Shown: positions 39,197 through 50,095 of the stretch, in pieces
Layout: each line of letters opens with the position of its first letter
Numbering within the stretch: position 1 is the first letter of the stretch
Source: GCA-2746605 sp963704835
GTDB taxonomy: Bacteria; Bacteroidota; Ignavibacteria; Ignavibacteriales; Melioribacteraceae
Assembly: GCA_963704835.1 (NCBI GenBank)
Contig: CAVPHW010000001.1
Location: 1 to 64,000, forward strand
DNA: 64,000 nt
Direction: 5' to 3'
The notes under the pieces: model-generated
The model's input: only the letters and a program-made list of their open reading frames with translations
What the model was told of the DNA's origin: nothing
Databases searched by the model: none
Position numbers and translations under genes: made by a program

Positions 39197-41074
39197 TTAA
39201 CTTTTTAAATATACTAATAAAACCGAAATATCTGAAGGTGAAACACCCGAGATTCTCGAAGCCTGTCCTAATGAACGAGGCTTAATTTTATTTAATTTCT
39301 CTTTCCCTTCTGTTGATATTGTGTTTAAATTTAAAAAATTAAAGTTTATGGGTATTTTTAGGTTTTCCATTTTTTCCATTTTAGATATCAATTCAGACTG
39401 TCTGACTATATATCCTTCATATTTAAGCTCTATTTCCACTTGTTGCAATACGGACTCTTCAGAAAGAATAGCGTTTACTATTGGATGTTTGGCAGAATCA
39501 ACCAAAAGAAGAAGGTCTCTTAAGTTTAATTCAGGTCTTTTTACAAGTTTATTTATTAATTCTGAGTTGTCTAAAATTGCCGAATTCTTCTCTTCTAATA
39601 AAAAGTTAATTTCTTTTGGAGAAATTTTTACTTCATTTGTAAATTGTTTTGCTTTGATTATTAAGTCGTCTTTTCGCTCCAGGTCTTTTAACAAGTCTTC
39701 ACTTATTAAACCCACCTCATTTCCGTACTTTAAGAGCCTTCTCTCGGCATTATCTTGTCTAAGCAATAATCTATGTTCGGCTCTAGATGTAAACATTCTA
39801 TACGGCTCTTCTGTTGATTTTCCAACCAAATCATCTATCAAAACTCCAATGTATGATTCACTTCTTTTCAGAACCAACTCTTCTCTTTTTTGAATTTTTA
39901 GTCCGGCATTAATTCCCGCCATTAATCCTTGAGCAGCTGCTTCTTCATAACCGGAAGTTCCATTAATTTGTCCGGCAAAATAAAGTCCTTCAACTAATTT
40001 TGTTTCTAATGTTAAATCAACTTGATAAGGGGGAAAATAATCGTATTCCACAGCATAACCAGGTCGAACCATTTCAACGTTTTCTAATCCCTTTATTTTT
40101 TTTAATGCCTTTAACTGAATTTCTTCAGGAAGTGAAGAAGAAAATCCATTTAAATATATTAGATTATCATCCAAGCCTTCCGGCTCTAAAAACAATTGAT
40201 GTCTGGTTTTATCAGCAAATCTAACAATCTTATCTTCAATTGAAGGACAATATCTTGGACCAACTCCGTTTATTAGTCCCGTGAACATTGGCGAACTACT
40301 AAATCCTGTTTCAAGTATTTTATGAACTTCTTCGCTGGTATAAGCTATGTGGCAGCTTATTTGCGGTAATTGCGGAAATGTTTTTCTATCGGTATGCATT
40401 GAAAATGGTTCTGGGAATTCATCTCCTCTTTGCTCTTCGAGAACACTGAAATCTATTGACTCTTTCAATAATCTTGGAGGTGTTCCTGTTTTTAGTCTGC
40501 CAAACACAAATCCTAATGAATTTAATTTTTCTGTTAAACCGGTAGAAGCGTTTTCGCCAAACCTTCCCCCTTCTTTAGCAACTAATCCGGTATGCATTAG
40601 TCCATTTAAGAATGTACCAGAAGAAACTATAACGGCAGAACAATTTATAATCATTCCCGTTTTTGTTAATACACCTATAACTTTTTTCTTCTCGACAAAA
40701 ATATCAATAATCGAGTCTTCGATTATTTCTAAATTTTTTGTTTCCGAGACAACCTTAACTGCTTCTTCTGAATAAAGCTTTCTATCAGACTGACACCTTC
40801 CTGCCCAAATTGCAGGTCCTTTTGATTTATTTAAAACCTAAACTGTATTCCGGTTCTATCAGCAAGGGTTCCCATAACTCCGCCTAAGGCATCAATTTCA
40901 TGAACCAAATGCCCTTTTGCACTTCCTCCTATTGCAGGATTGCAAGACATTCTGCCAATAGCGTTTTTTTCCATCGTAACAAGAGCAACACAACAAGCCC
41001 ATTTTGGCCGGAGCAATTGCAGCTTCAATTCCTGCATGACCTCCACCAACAACAATTACATCATAATTCTTCAT
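39197..41074 (-). CDS. mnmG: tRNA uridine-5-carboxymethylaminomethyl modification enzyme MnmG (two frame breaks)
   Basis: About 625 residues, normal for MnmG. The ATG at 41074 opens MKNYDVIVVGGGHAGIEAA, the FAD-binding loop. One frame break near 41000 lies before ALVTMEKNAIGRMSCNPAIGG, and a second near 40844 (a G missing) lies before VLNKSKGPAIWAGRCQSDR. The remainder is continuous, including SSGTFLNGLMHTG and FAGQINGTSGYEEAAAQGL. As this is an essential-type conserved gene, the breaks are probably sequence errors. With MnmE it makes the cmnm5 group at the wobble uridine, using FAD and methylene-tetrahydrofolate. Confidence 0.93.
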
Positions 41075-41086
41075 TTATTTTCTTTC

Positions 41087-41102
41087 TGTTTCACGTGGAA
41101 CT
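41087..41102. promoter_or_regulatory. parS-like ParB-binding site (imperfect)
   Basis: TGTTTCACGTGGAACT matches the bacterial parS consensus TGTTTCACGTGAAACA at 14 of 16 positions. It lies 13 bases upstream of the mnmG start. Confidence 0.65.
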
Positions 41103-41133
41103 AAAATTCTTTTTCTGCAAAAATTTTGCCGAT

Positions 41134-41149
41134 CGTTTCACGTGAAACT
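41134..41149. promoter_or_regulatory. parS-like ParB-binding site (perfect core)
   Basis: The core GTTTCACGTGAAAC (41135-41148) is the perfect 14-bp parS palindrome. It overlaps the mnmE stop codon. Two such sites within 63 bases are the usual sign of a chromosome-segregation region near the replication origin. Confidence 0.85.
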
Positions 41150-42512
41150 ATTTACCAATACAAAAATTTGAAAATATGTTATTTAAAATATCATCTGTTG
41201 TTACTATTCCTATAATTTCCCCAAGCGAGCTTTCGGCGTTTCTTAAATCAACCGAAATAAATTCGCCAGTTAAAGATTTGCTAATTGATTCTATCGCTTT
41301 TTCAAGATGAAAAACAGCTTTTTCTAGAGCCGTCTTATGCCTAAGGTTGGTAACTAAAACATTTTTTTCACTGTAAGCATCGGAGACCATCCCCTTTTCC
41401 TTCATCAACTTTATAAAGGTATCCATCCCCTCTCCCGTTTTAGCAGAAATTGGGAGTCCAACCAAATCTCTAATCCCGGAAAAAAGATCATGCTTGTTTT
41501 CAACATGAATAATGTTTTTTTCTTCTGCAAGATGCTTAAGTTCCTCATAAAGATCCTCTTCAAATGGTTCTGAGGCATCAGTAATAAGAATAATTATGTC
41601 AGCATTTTTTATTGCATTTCTACTTCTTAGCACCCCTTCTTTTTCAATTTCATCTTCTGTAAAACGAATTCCAGCGGTATCAAAAAGTTTAATAAGAATT
41701 CCATCTATTGAGATTTCTTCTCTTAAAACATCTCTGGTTGTTCCCGGAATATGGCTAACTATTGCTCGAGATTCTTTTGTCAGATAGTTTAATATTGAAG
41801 ATTTTCCAACGTTCGGCTTACCAACCAAAACAACATTTAATCCTTCTCTTAAAACCTTACCAAATTTATAAGAGTCTATTAAACTTTTGAGTGTGGTTAT
41901 TGTTTTATTAAGATCTTCACTAACTTTTTGAAGAGAAACAAACTCAAGCTCTTCCTCTGCAAAATCTAATTCCAACTCAATAAGGGATGACAAATTTAGC
42001 AAAGACTGTCTAAGCTCAGCAACTTTTTCCGAAAGCAATCCATCTAATTGATTTCTTGCTCCCCTTAGAGATGCGTTAGTTCTAGAATTAATCACATCAA
42101 TCACAGCTTCTGCTTGAGATAAATCTATCCTTCCATTTAAAAATGCTCGCTTTGTAAATTCTCCCGGCTCAGCAAGTCTAACATTCTGCTCAACCAGTCT
42201 TTCAAGAATTTTATTACAGATTAACTGATTTCCATGACTGCTAATTTCTACTGAATTTTCTCCCGTGTAAGAGTTAGGGGCTCTAAAAACTGAAACTAAA
42301 ACATCATCTATTGTTTCACCAATTTTATTAGTTAAATTTCCATAATGGATTGTATGTGAAGCAACATTTTTGAGTGACTTTTTTCCATTAAATATTTTAT
42401 CAACGGCTTCAATACTTAAAAGTCCACTAACCCGAATAATTGAAATTGCTCCAGCTCCGTATGGAGTTGCAATAGCTGCAATGTTATCTTCGTTTAGATT
42501 TATATTATTCAT
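41148..42512 (-). CDS. mnmE: tRNA modification GTPase MnmE
   Basis: A 454-residue protein with the N-terminal tetrahydrofolate-binding domain (AIATPYGAGAISIIRVSG, GENSVEISSHG), a helical middle and an inserted G domain: GKPNVGKSSILN (P-loop), the conserved TTRDV threonines, DTAGIR and a later ENKHD loop. It ends FCIGK, the family's catalytic Cys and C-terminal motif. It partners MnmG in wobble-uridine modification. The start is a few bases after an AT-rich gap shared with divergent clpB. Confidence 0.95.
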   Translation of the reverse strand: MNNINLNEDNIAAIATPYGAGAISIIRVSGLLSIEAVDKIFNGKKSLKNVASHTIHYGNLTNKIGETIDDVLVSVFRAPNSYTGENSVEISSHGNQLICNKILERLVEQNVRLAEPGEFTKRAFLNGRIDLSQAEAVIDVINSRTNASLRGARNQLDGLLSEKVAELRQSLLNLSSLIELELDFAEEELEFVSLQKVSEDLNKTITTLKSLIDSYKFGKVLREGLNVVLVGKPNVGKSSILNYLTKESRAIVSHIPGTTRDVLREEISIDGILIKLFDTAGIRFTEDEIEKEGVLRSRNAIKNADIIILITDASEPFEEDLYEELKHLAEEKNIIHVENKHDLFSGIRDLVGLPISAKTGEGMDTFIKLMKEKGMVSDAYSEKNVLVTNLRHKTALEKAVFHLEKAIESISKSLTGEFISVDLRNAESSLGEIIGIVTTDDILNNIFSNFCIGK

Positions 42513-42758
42513 TATGATATAATTTAATAGTTTTGATTCTTTTTAAAATAAAAGAACATTAAAAATACGTGTTTATATCCTAATTATCAATTGTAACTCC
42601 GCATAACTACTTATATTTTAGCAACTTACAATAGCTACCTTTGTTCAGGGGCAAGAGTATTAACAGTTTTAATAGAAACTTTGTATTAATAATTTTGTTT
42701 AAAGATAAATTTTTAGTTGATTTTGCTACAAAAGTAAAAAAAAGAATTGAGGTATTAA

Positions 42759-45377
42759 ATGAGTTTTAATCTTAATAAACTAACAGTAAAAGCGCAAGAA
42801 GTGGTTCAAAATGCTGTGGAGATTGCACAGAATTATAACAATCAGATTGTTGAGCCCGAACATATTTTTGCTTCTATGCTTCAAGAAAACGGCAGCATAG
42901 CTGAATCTATGGTGCAAAAGACAGGGGCAAATGTTGCTCAAATGAAAATTAAAATTGGAGAGCTTTTAGAAAACTTACCAAAAGTAACAGGTTCCGGCAT
43001 TGGTAATCAGCAGCTCTCAACAAATACGGCAAAATTATTTGATGTAGCTTTATCTGAAGCAAATAATCTAAAAGATGAGTTTGTTTCTACCGAGCATTTG
43101 CTTTTAGCTTTGACTTTGGACACTGGGAAAACCGGAGATTTACTTAAAAAAAATAATATCACCAAAAACATTGTTTTATCGGCATTGAAAGACATTCGAG
43201 GATCACAACGCGTAACATCACAAAATGCAGAGGACACTTATCAATCGCTAAAAAAGTTTGGTAAAGATCTTAATGAATTAGCTCGATTAGGAAAACTGGA
43301 TCCCGTAATTGGTAGAGATGAAGAAATTAGAAGAGTGCTTCAAGTTTTATCGAGAAGAACAAAAAATAATCCCGTATTAATTGGAGAACCCGGCGTTGGT
43401 AAAACTGCAATTGCCGAAGGACTTGCGCATAGAATCGTTTCTGGTGATGTGCCTGAAAACTTAAAAACAAAAACCATTGTTTCCTTAGATTTAGGCGCTT
43501 TGGTTGCAGGAACACAATATCGTGGACAGTTTGAAGAAAGAGTTAAAAGTGTTATAAAAGAAGTTCAAAGCTCAAACGGAGAAATTATTTTATTTATAGA
43601 CGAAATGCATCAGTTAGTTGGGGCGGGAAAGACCGACGGTGCTATGGATGCTGCAAATATTCTTAAGCCTGCATTAGCACGTGGAGAACTTCATGCTATT
43701 GGTGCAACAACGTTAAAAGAATATAAAAAAAATATTGAAAAAGATGCCGCCTTAGAGAGAAGGTTTCAGCCAATAATTGTGCTTGAACCAACTGAGGAAG
43801 ATTCTGTATCTATTCTGCGCGGACTTAAAGAAAAGTATGAAATTCATCACGGTGTAAGAATCACAGATGGAGCAATTGTTTCCGCTGTTCAATTATCAAA
43901 CAGATATATTTCCGATAGATTTCTTCCTGACAAAGCTATAGACCTAATTGATGAAGCTGCTTCAAAATTAAGAATTGAGATTGACTCAATGCCCGAAGAG
44001 TTAGATAAAATTGAACGAAAAATTCAACAATTGGAAATAGAAAGGGAAGCCTTAAAAAGAGAGAAAGACAATAACTCCACAGGTAGGCTTGGTGAGTTAA
44101 ATAAGGAGCTGAGTAATCATGTTGAAGAGAGAAATGCTTTAAGATCTCATTGGAAATTAGAAAAGGACAGAATTAAAGCAATACATAAAATTAAAGCAGA
44201 AATTGAAAATGTAAAACTCAATGCTGAAAAATATGAGCGAGAAAGTAATTTTGGAAAAGTTGCTGAGTTGAGATATGGAGTGCTCGCTGAATTAGAAAAA
44301 AAACTAGCCGTTGAAACTGTTGAGTTAGCAAACGCTCAAAAAAACAAAACTATGTTAAAGGAAGAAGTTGATTCAGAAGATATTGCTGAAATAGTTGCTA
44401 AATGGACAGGAATTCCTGTAAATAAAATGTTAGAAAGTGAACGAAGCAAGCTTGTCCGCTTGGAGGACGAGCTTCATAAAAGAGTTGTTGGACAAAATGA
44501 TGCGGTTTCTGCGGTTGCAAATGCAATTAGGAGATCGCGAGCCGGCTTACAGGATGCTTCAAAACCAATTGGTTCTTTCATTTTTATTGGAACAACCGGT
44601 GTTGGAAAAACAGAACTTGCACGAGCTTTAGCAGATTTTCTTTTTGATGATGAGCATGCAATGATAAGAATTGATATGTCAGAATATATGGAAAAACATT
44701 CTGTTTCCAGATTAGTAGGTGCACCTCCCGGATATATCGGTTATGAAGAAGGTGGACAATTAACCGAAGCGGTTAGAAGGCGACCATATTCCGTTGTCTT
44801 ATTAGATGAAATAGAAAAAGCTCATCCGGATGTATTTAATATTTTACTACAAGTTTTAGATGATGGACGATTAACTGATAACCAGGGCAGAACAGTTGAT
44901 TTTAAAAATACAATAATAATAATGACTTCCAATATAGGTTCGCATTTGTTCCAGGAAAAATTTCATGAGTTTAACGAAAACAATTATGATGAACTCTTGG
45001 CAGAATTAAGGATAAAGTTAAGTGATTTATTAAGGAAAACTATTCGCCCCGAATTCTTAAATAGAATAGACGATGTTATACTCTTCAAGCCATTGCTTAA
45101 CCACGAACTTAAACAAATTATAACTATTCAACTTAAACGTGTTGAAAAATTATTAGTTGAAAAAAACATTACTATTGTAATAAAAGATGAGGTTAAAGAT
45201 TTTCTACTTTCTATTGGATCTGATATAACTTACGGTGCACGACCATTGAAAAGAACAATTCAAAGACACTTAATAAATCCTCTTTCAACTGAATTGTTGA
45301 TGAATAATTTTTCTCCTGGCGATACAATTGTTGTAAGTTATCCGGGAGATGGGCAAATTAAATTCAATAAGGGTTAA
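42759..45377 (+). CDS. clpB: ATP-dependent chaperone ClpB
   Basis: An 872-residue Hsp104/ClpB disaggregase, unbroken and full length. An N-terminal double Clp repeat is followed by AAA+ module 1 (GEPGVGKTAIAEG, YRGQFEERVKSV), the long coiled-coil M domain (residues of about 410-530, IERKIQQLEIEREALKREKD) and AAA+ module 2 (GTTGVGKTELARAL, GAPPGYIGYEEGG). It pulls proteins out of aggregates with DnaK/DnaJ. I saw no CIRCE element upstream. A TACCTTTG sequence at 42636-42643 fits the Bacteroidota -7 element but lacks a clear partner. Confidence 0.95.
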   Translation: MSFNLNKLTVKAQEVVQNAVEIAQNYNNQIVEPEHIFASMLQENGSIAESMVQKTGANVAQMKIKIGELLENLPKVTGSGIGNQQLSTNTAKLFDVALSEANNLKDEFVSTEHLLLALTLDTGKTGDLLKKNNITKNIVLSALKDIRGSQRVTSQNAEDTYQSLKKFGKDLNELARLGKLDPVIGRDEEIRRVLQVLSRRTKNNPVLIGEPGVGKTAIAEGLAHRIVSGDVPENLKTKTIVSLDLGALVAGTQYRGQFEERVKSVIKEVQSSNGEIILFIDEMHQLVGAGKTDGAMDAANILKPALARGELHAIGATTLKEYKKNIEKDAALERRFQPIIVLEPTEEDSVSILRGLKEKYEIHHGVRITDGAIVSAVQLSNRYISDRFLPDKAIDLIDEAASKLRIEIDSMPEELDKIERKIQQLEIEREALKREKDNNSTGRLGELNKELSNHVEERNALRSHWKLEKDRIKAIHKIKAEIENVKLNAEKYERESNFGKVAELRYGVLAELEKKLAVETVELANAQKNKTMLKEEVDSEDIAEIVAKWTGIPVNKMLESERSKLVRLEDELHKRVVGQNDAVSAVANAIRRSRAGLQDASKPIGSFIFIGTTGVGKTELARALADFLFDDEHAMIRIDMSEYMEKHSVSRLVGAPPGYIGYEEGGQLTEAVRRRPYSVVLLDEIEKAHPDVFNILLQVLDDGRLTDNQGRTVDFKNTIIIMTSNIGSHLFQEKFHEFNENNYDELLAELRIKLSDLLRKTIRPEFLNRIDDVILFKPLLNHELKQIITIQLKRVEKLLVEKNITIVIKDEVKDFLLSIGSDITYGARPLKRTIQRHLINPLSTELLMNNFSPGDTIVVSYPGDGQIKFNKG

Positions 45378-45385
45378 GTTTATTC

Positions 45386-45420
45386 TGTAGAGACGTAAAA
45401 TATTACGTCTCTACAATTTT
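45386..45420. terminator. Terminator-like 13-bp palindrome after clpB
   Basis: Arms TGTAGAGACGTAA (45386-45398) and TTACGTCTCTACA (45403-45415) with a four-base loop, followed by ATTTTG. It can terminate clpB and the convergent FG-GAP gene. The GTAGAGACG..CGTCTCTAC shape also recalls dispersed palindromic repeats found in many genomes. Confidence 0.7.
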
Positions 45421-45443
45421 GTCACTTTCTGTAATTCTGTTTT

Positions 45444-48400
45444 CTAATTAACGTTTATTGCTTCTGCACTCATTATGCCTAAGTGATTTCTGTGTTTTAC
45501 TACCACGAAATATTTATCCGAAATAGGAGCTGTAACCGGTATATAAACTGGAGATCCTCCGGACATATTTACAATAGTTCCGTCTGTTTTTACAAATGCC
45601 GAGACAGACCCCAAAACGCTTGATGAGTTATTTTTGTCTCTTAACTCTAAGAATACCCAATCAACTGCCCCAATTGGAATTGAACTTGCGATATCGTTAA
45701 TATTATATGGAGAAATAGTTGGCAATGTTAAGCTCTGACTCAAACTGCCTCCGCTGTATGCCCCTTCTAAATATATTCTTATTTCAACCCCAACAAAATC
45801 ACCACCTCCAGCAATTGAAAGCGGACTTAAATTATTATGAATGTCTTGTGCTAAAATAAAATAATAGACTTCTCCGGCTGGCGGATTTATATCTGAAAAT
45901 GATGTATCTGTCAGCGTGGCTATTGGTGTTTGAACATTTAGGTTTATAGTTGGTGAACTGCTTCTATAAAGTATATAGTTATATAGATCTATCTCTTTGT
46001 TTTTATTCCAGTGAAGTGCGGTGTTTTGGGCAATCTTGTTTGCTGTAAATCCGAAAACTGCAATAGGCGGAATGTTGTCTACACTATGACCCGATAAAAT
46101 ATTTGAGCGCCAATATTGATTTGGATCTTGGGTTCTTGCTGTAATTCTAAAAAAGTACGTACCGCTATTATTTGTTGCGGAGTCTGTGGGAGTTTGCGCA
46201 TTAAAGGTATAAAGCAGATTCTGCACAGGCTGAACAGTACCAAGCTGAGCCCAAGAAAAACCTCCTATTGCGGGAGGATTGCTCATTTCAACTAAGTATT
46301 CTGTTATTATATTGTTCGGTCCTCTTGAATCATATCCACTTCTTACAAAATTTACATTTACACTGCCGCCTTGATCAAAAGTGATGTCTTTTATGGAGGC
46401 AATTCTTGGTTTTATTGGTGGAGAAGATGAAATAAATAAATAGCTTTTCCCGGTATTACTATTATTCCCGTATGCTCCTACTATTATGTCGCTATAGCCG
46501 TCGCCGTTTACATCTCCGGCTGTGGAGACTGAATTACCAAAATAATTACTGGCGGCTTCTCCGGTCAGTCATTACATCTGCTACGTTGTTCATTGTTGAA
46601 CCACCAAAGTATATATAGCTTTTTCCGGTATTACTATTATTCGCATAGGCTCCCACTATTACGTCGCTATAGCCGTCTCCGTTTACATCTCCGGCTGTTG
46701 AGACTGAACTACCAAACAAATTACTGGCGGCTTCTCCGGTCATCGTTACATCTGCTACATTGTTCATTGTTGAACCACCAAAGTAGATATAGCTTTTTCC
46801 GGTATTACTATTATTGCCTTGTGCTCCTACTATTACGTCGCTATAGCCGTCTCCGTTTACATCCCCGGCTGTTGAAACTGAAATACCAAACAAATTACTG
46901 AGGGCTTCTCCGGTCATAATTACGTCTGCTGTATTATTCATCGTTGAACCACCAAAGTAGATATAGCTTTTCCCAGTAAAACTATTATTCCCGTATGCTC
47001 CTACTATTACGTCGCTATAGCCGTCTCCGTTTACATCCCCGGCTGTTGAGACTGAAATACCAAAATAATTACTGGCGGCTTCTCCGGTCATCGTTACATC
47101 TGCTACATTGTTCATTGTTGAACCACCAAAGTATATATAGCTTTTTCCGGTATTACTATTATTCCCGTTTGCTCCTACTATTACGTCGCTATAGCCGTCG
47201 CCATTTACATCCCCGGCTGTTGAGACTGAAATACCAAACAAATTACTGGCGGTTTCTCCGGTCATCGTTACATCTGCTACATTGTTCATTGTTGAACCAC
47301 CAAAGTATATATAGCTTTTACCGGTATTACTATTATTGCCCGTGTGCTCCTACTATTACGTCGCTATAGCCGTCGCCATTTACATCCCCGGCTGTTGAAA
47401 CTGAAATACCAAAATAATTATTGATCGCTTCTCCGTTCATCGTTACATCGGCTATGTTATCTCTGTTGGTTCCTCCGAAGAATATGTAGCTTTTTCCGGT
47501 ATTACCATTATTCCCGTATGCTCCTACTATTACGTCGCTATAGCCGTCTCCGTTTACATCCCCGGCTGTTGAGACTGAATAACCAAAATAATTATTGGTC
47601 GCTTCTCCAGTGAAAAAATCATCTGCTATGTCCACTCCGGTTAAAGAGTTTTCAAAAAGGTATGCTCTTCCGGAATTGGTTCCGTTAACATTATTCCCGT
47701 ATGCTCCTACTATTATGTCGCTATAGCCGTCGCCATTTACATCCCCGGCTGTTGAGACTGAAATACCAAAATAATTATTGGCGGATTCTCCGGCCATCGT
47801 TACATCTGCTACATTGTTCATTGTTGAACCGCCAAAGTATATATAGCTTTTTCCGGTAATACTATTTTTCGCATAGGCCCCAACTATTACATCGCTATAG
47901 CCATCTCCGTTTACATCCCCGGCTGTGGAGACTGAACTACCAAAGGAGTTGTTGGCGGATTCTCCGGTCATCGTTACATCGGCTACATTGTTCATTGTTG
48001 AACCACCAAAGTATATATAGCTTTTTCCGGTAAAACTATTATTTTCGTGTGCACCTACTATTACGTCGCTATAGCCGTCTCCGTTTACATCCCCGGCTGT
48101 TGAAACTGATTTACCAAAAGAATTACTGAGGGCTTCTCCGGTCATCGTTACATCTGCTGCATTGTTCATTGTTGAACCGCCGAAGTATATATAGCTTTTC
48201 CCGGTACTACTATTATTGGCTTGTGCTCCAACTATTACGTCACTATAGCCGTCTCCGTTTACATCCCCGGCTGTGGAGACTGAAGTACCAAAATAATTAC
48301 TGGCGGATTCTCCGGTCAGTATTACATCTGCTACATTGTTCATTGTTGAACCACCAAAGTATATATAGCTTTTTCCGGTATTACTATTATTCCCGTTTGC

Positions 48401-49003
48401 TCCTACTATTACGTCGCTATAGCCGTCGCCGTTTACATCCCCGGCTGTTGAGACTGAAATACCAAACAAATTACTGAGGGCTTCTCCGGTCATCGTTACA
48501 TCTGCTACATTGTCCATTGTTGAACCACCAAAGTAGATATGGCTTTTTCCGGTATAACTATTATCCCCGTATGCTCCTACTATTACGTCGCTATAGCCGT
48601 CGCTGTTTACATCCCCGGCAGTTGAGACTGAATAACCAAAAAAATTACTGGCGGCTTCTCCTGTCAAAATTACATCGGCTGTATTATTGTTTGTTATTCC
48701 ACCATAATAAATATATGCTCTTCCCACAGAGCTATTATAGTTTGGGGCTCCTACTATAAAATCATCATATCCATCACCGTTTACATCACCCGCGGAAGAA
48801 ACAGATTGGCCAAAACGGTCTCCAGCGTTAAGTCCGTTAAAAAAACGTTTGTCTAGCGCGCTTGTGGCGTCTGGTTTGCCAATTTTACCAAAAGTTTTTG
48901 TAAGTGAATTAACAGACTGTTGCTGTGCAAAAATCGGAAAACAGAAAAATGCGATTAAGAAGAAAACAAAAGAGGATTTTATTTTATTGTATTTGTTTTT
49001 CAT
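45444..49003 (-). CDS. Exported FG-GAP (integrin-alpha-like) repeat protein with Fn3-like C-terminus (two frame breaks)
   Basis: After a signal peptide ending PIFAQ come fourteen FG-GAP repeats of about 58 residues, each with DVNGDGYSDVIVGA (a Ca2+-binding loop) and the SYIYFGGSTMNN strand pattern. A non-repeat insertion (NNVNGTNSGRAYLFENSL) marks repeat 7. Frame breaks near 47330 and 46560 fall inside near-identical repeats; across them the chain is continuous. The last 300 residues carry Fn3-like segments (PPIAVFGFTANKIAQNTALHWN) and end LGIMSAEAINVN without a T9SS tail. It is probably a surface or periplasmic adhesin. Assembly of the repeats needs long reads. Confidence 0.8.
46500..48840 (-). 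repeat. Tandem 174-bp coding repeats
   Basis: Successive copies of a 174-bp unit, nearly identical at the DNA level, encode the FG-GAP repeats. Common tracts such as CCGGCTGTTGAGACTGAA recur at this spacing. Copies differ mainly around the 'GAL/AS-NL/YFG' and 'GA-Y/N/Q-GNN' codons. They invite recombination, copy-number change and assembly error. Confidence 0.85.
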
Positions 49004-49334
49004 TATAAGCTTCCTCCTACTTGTCTGTAAAAAGATGATTTAATAAAAAATAGTTGTTGTCTTTTTATTGTGAGAGAATATAACTATAAAAAGCAATAAT
49101 TCTGTGCTTTATATCAATAAATTTTTGTAAAATGATGTTTTACGTTTCAATCTATAGAAAGGTGGAATGCGTGAAGTTGATTATTTTAGTAACTCTATAA
49201 AAAACAGGGGCCTATAAAAAGATTTTGGGTTCTTTTTATTGCTCTTTAATGTGGTGCCGGAGTCTTAAAATAGCGAGATGCTGGTTTTTGTAGATAACAC
49301 TAATTGGTCTTTCAAACTTGTTTATTAAATGATT
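49004..49334. other. Gene-free gap
   Basis: About 330 AT-rich bases between the FG-GAP gene and the BKACE gene. A TGCCGGAGTCTTAAAA segment near 49256 resembles TGCCGGAGTCTAAG near 56363, so part may be a decayed dispersed repeat. No convincing ORF or RNA gene is seen. Confidence 0.5.
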
Positions 49335-50056
49335 TTACAGTGTTAAAATTCCCTCAGCCGCTTTAATTATTTCTAAATTGTTCTTTGCTTTTTCTACCAT
49401 TTTCAAGGAAGATTGTATCCTCCAAACCTATTCTGCTATCATAGTCTCTTTTTTTTGCTTCTTTTAGCAAACCCCAAGAAGCAGAGTTAAATCCGTGTAA
49501 TAAGAGTTTTAATTTGTTGTTATTTTGTTTTAGAATTCCTTCTATTTCAGAAACCGTTTTTAATGCTTCTTCTAAGTTTTCTTCTTCGGGCTCTAGTAAG
49601 GATTCTTTCGCAGTATTTATCCAAATTACTCTTAACAAATATTTCTGCAGCTTTAACTTCGTTTAAGCCTGCCTCTATCTTTACTCCATTGCTAATTAGA
49701 GCTTTTGCAACTTCGGTTGCATCTTCTTCTATCATGTTTAAAGAAGCAAAGTCTGGAACATCAGTCCAACTAATAATTTGACTAATTCTCTTTTCTAGGT
49801 CTGGCTCAATCCAGTCGCCTGTGCTTATTCCAAGTTTAATTTTAGGAGAGATGTTTCTGATTGTGGATACTAAACCAGAAACGTCTTTGGGCTTTAAGCT
49901 TTCATTACCGTTTTTATCGTAACAATGAATATGAAAAACATTATAGCCCAACTTAAAAATCTGTCGAACATCATTTTCAATCTCTTCTAAAGATTGAGGA
50001 ATGTTTTCATTTTCTGTTTTTGGTCTTGCTCCATTTAATGCAATTTTTAATAGCAT
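49335..50056 (-). CDS. 3-keto-5-aminohexanoate cleavage (BKACE/DUF849) family enzyme (two frame breaks)
   Basis: The first part (LLKIALNGARPKTENENIPQ, NVFHIHCYDKNGNESL with a metal-binding H-I-H pair, KLGISTGDWIEPD, FASLNMIEEDATEV) is the BKACE TIM barrel. A break near 49625 leads to LEEALKTVSEIEGILKQN and KLLLHGFNSASWGLL; a second near 49400 leads to VEKAKNNLEIIKAAEGIL, stopping at 49335. The whole would be about 240 residues. Family members cleave beta-keto acids with acetyl-CoA; the specific substrate is unknown. Confidence 0.8.
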
Positions 50057-50095
50057 TCTTTGTTCATGTTCCCAACAAACTTTGATTGTTATAAA

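Noticed and set aside
39197..41074. mnmG as a pseudogene or programmed-frameshift gene
   Set aside because: Two breaks at or near short homopolymers in a highly conserved gene, among many similar breaks, fit sequence error better; no slippery site with a downstream structure was seen.
46593..48759. Several plus-strand reading frames rich in Leu, Arg and Tyr
   Set aside because: They are antisense images of the 174-bp FG-GAP repeats; their composition is implausible and the minus-strand protein has a clear family.
46500..48840. CRISPR-like array
   Set aside because: The repeat unit is 174 bp, coding and without variable spacers of constant length; it encodes FG-GAP repeats.
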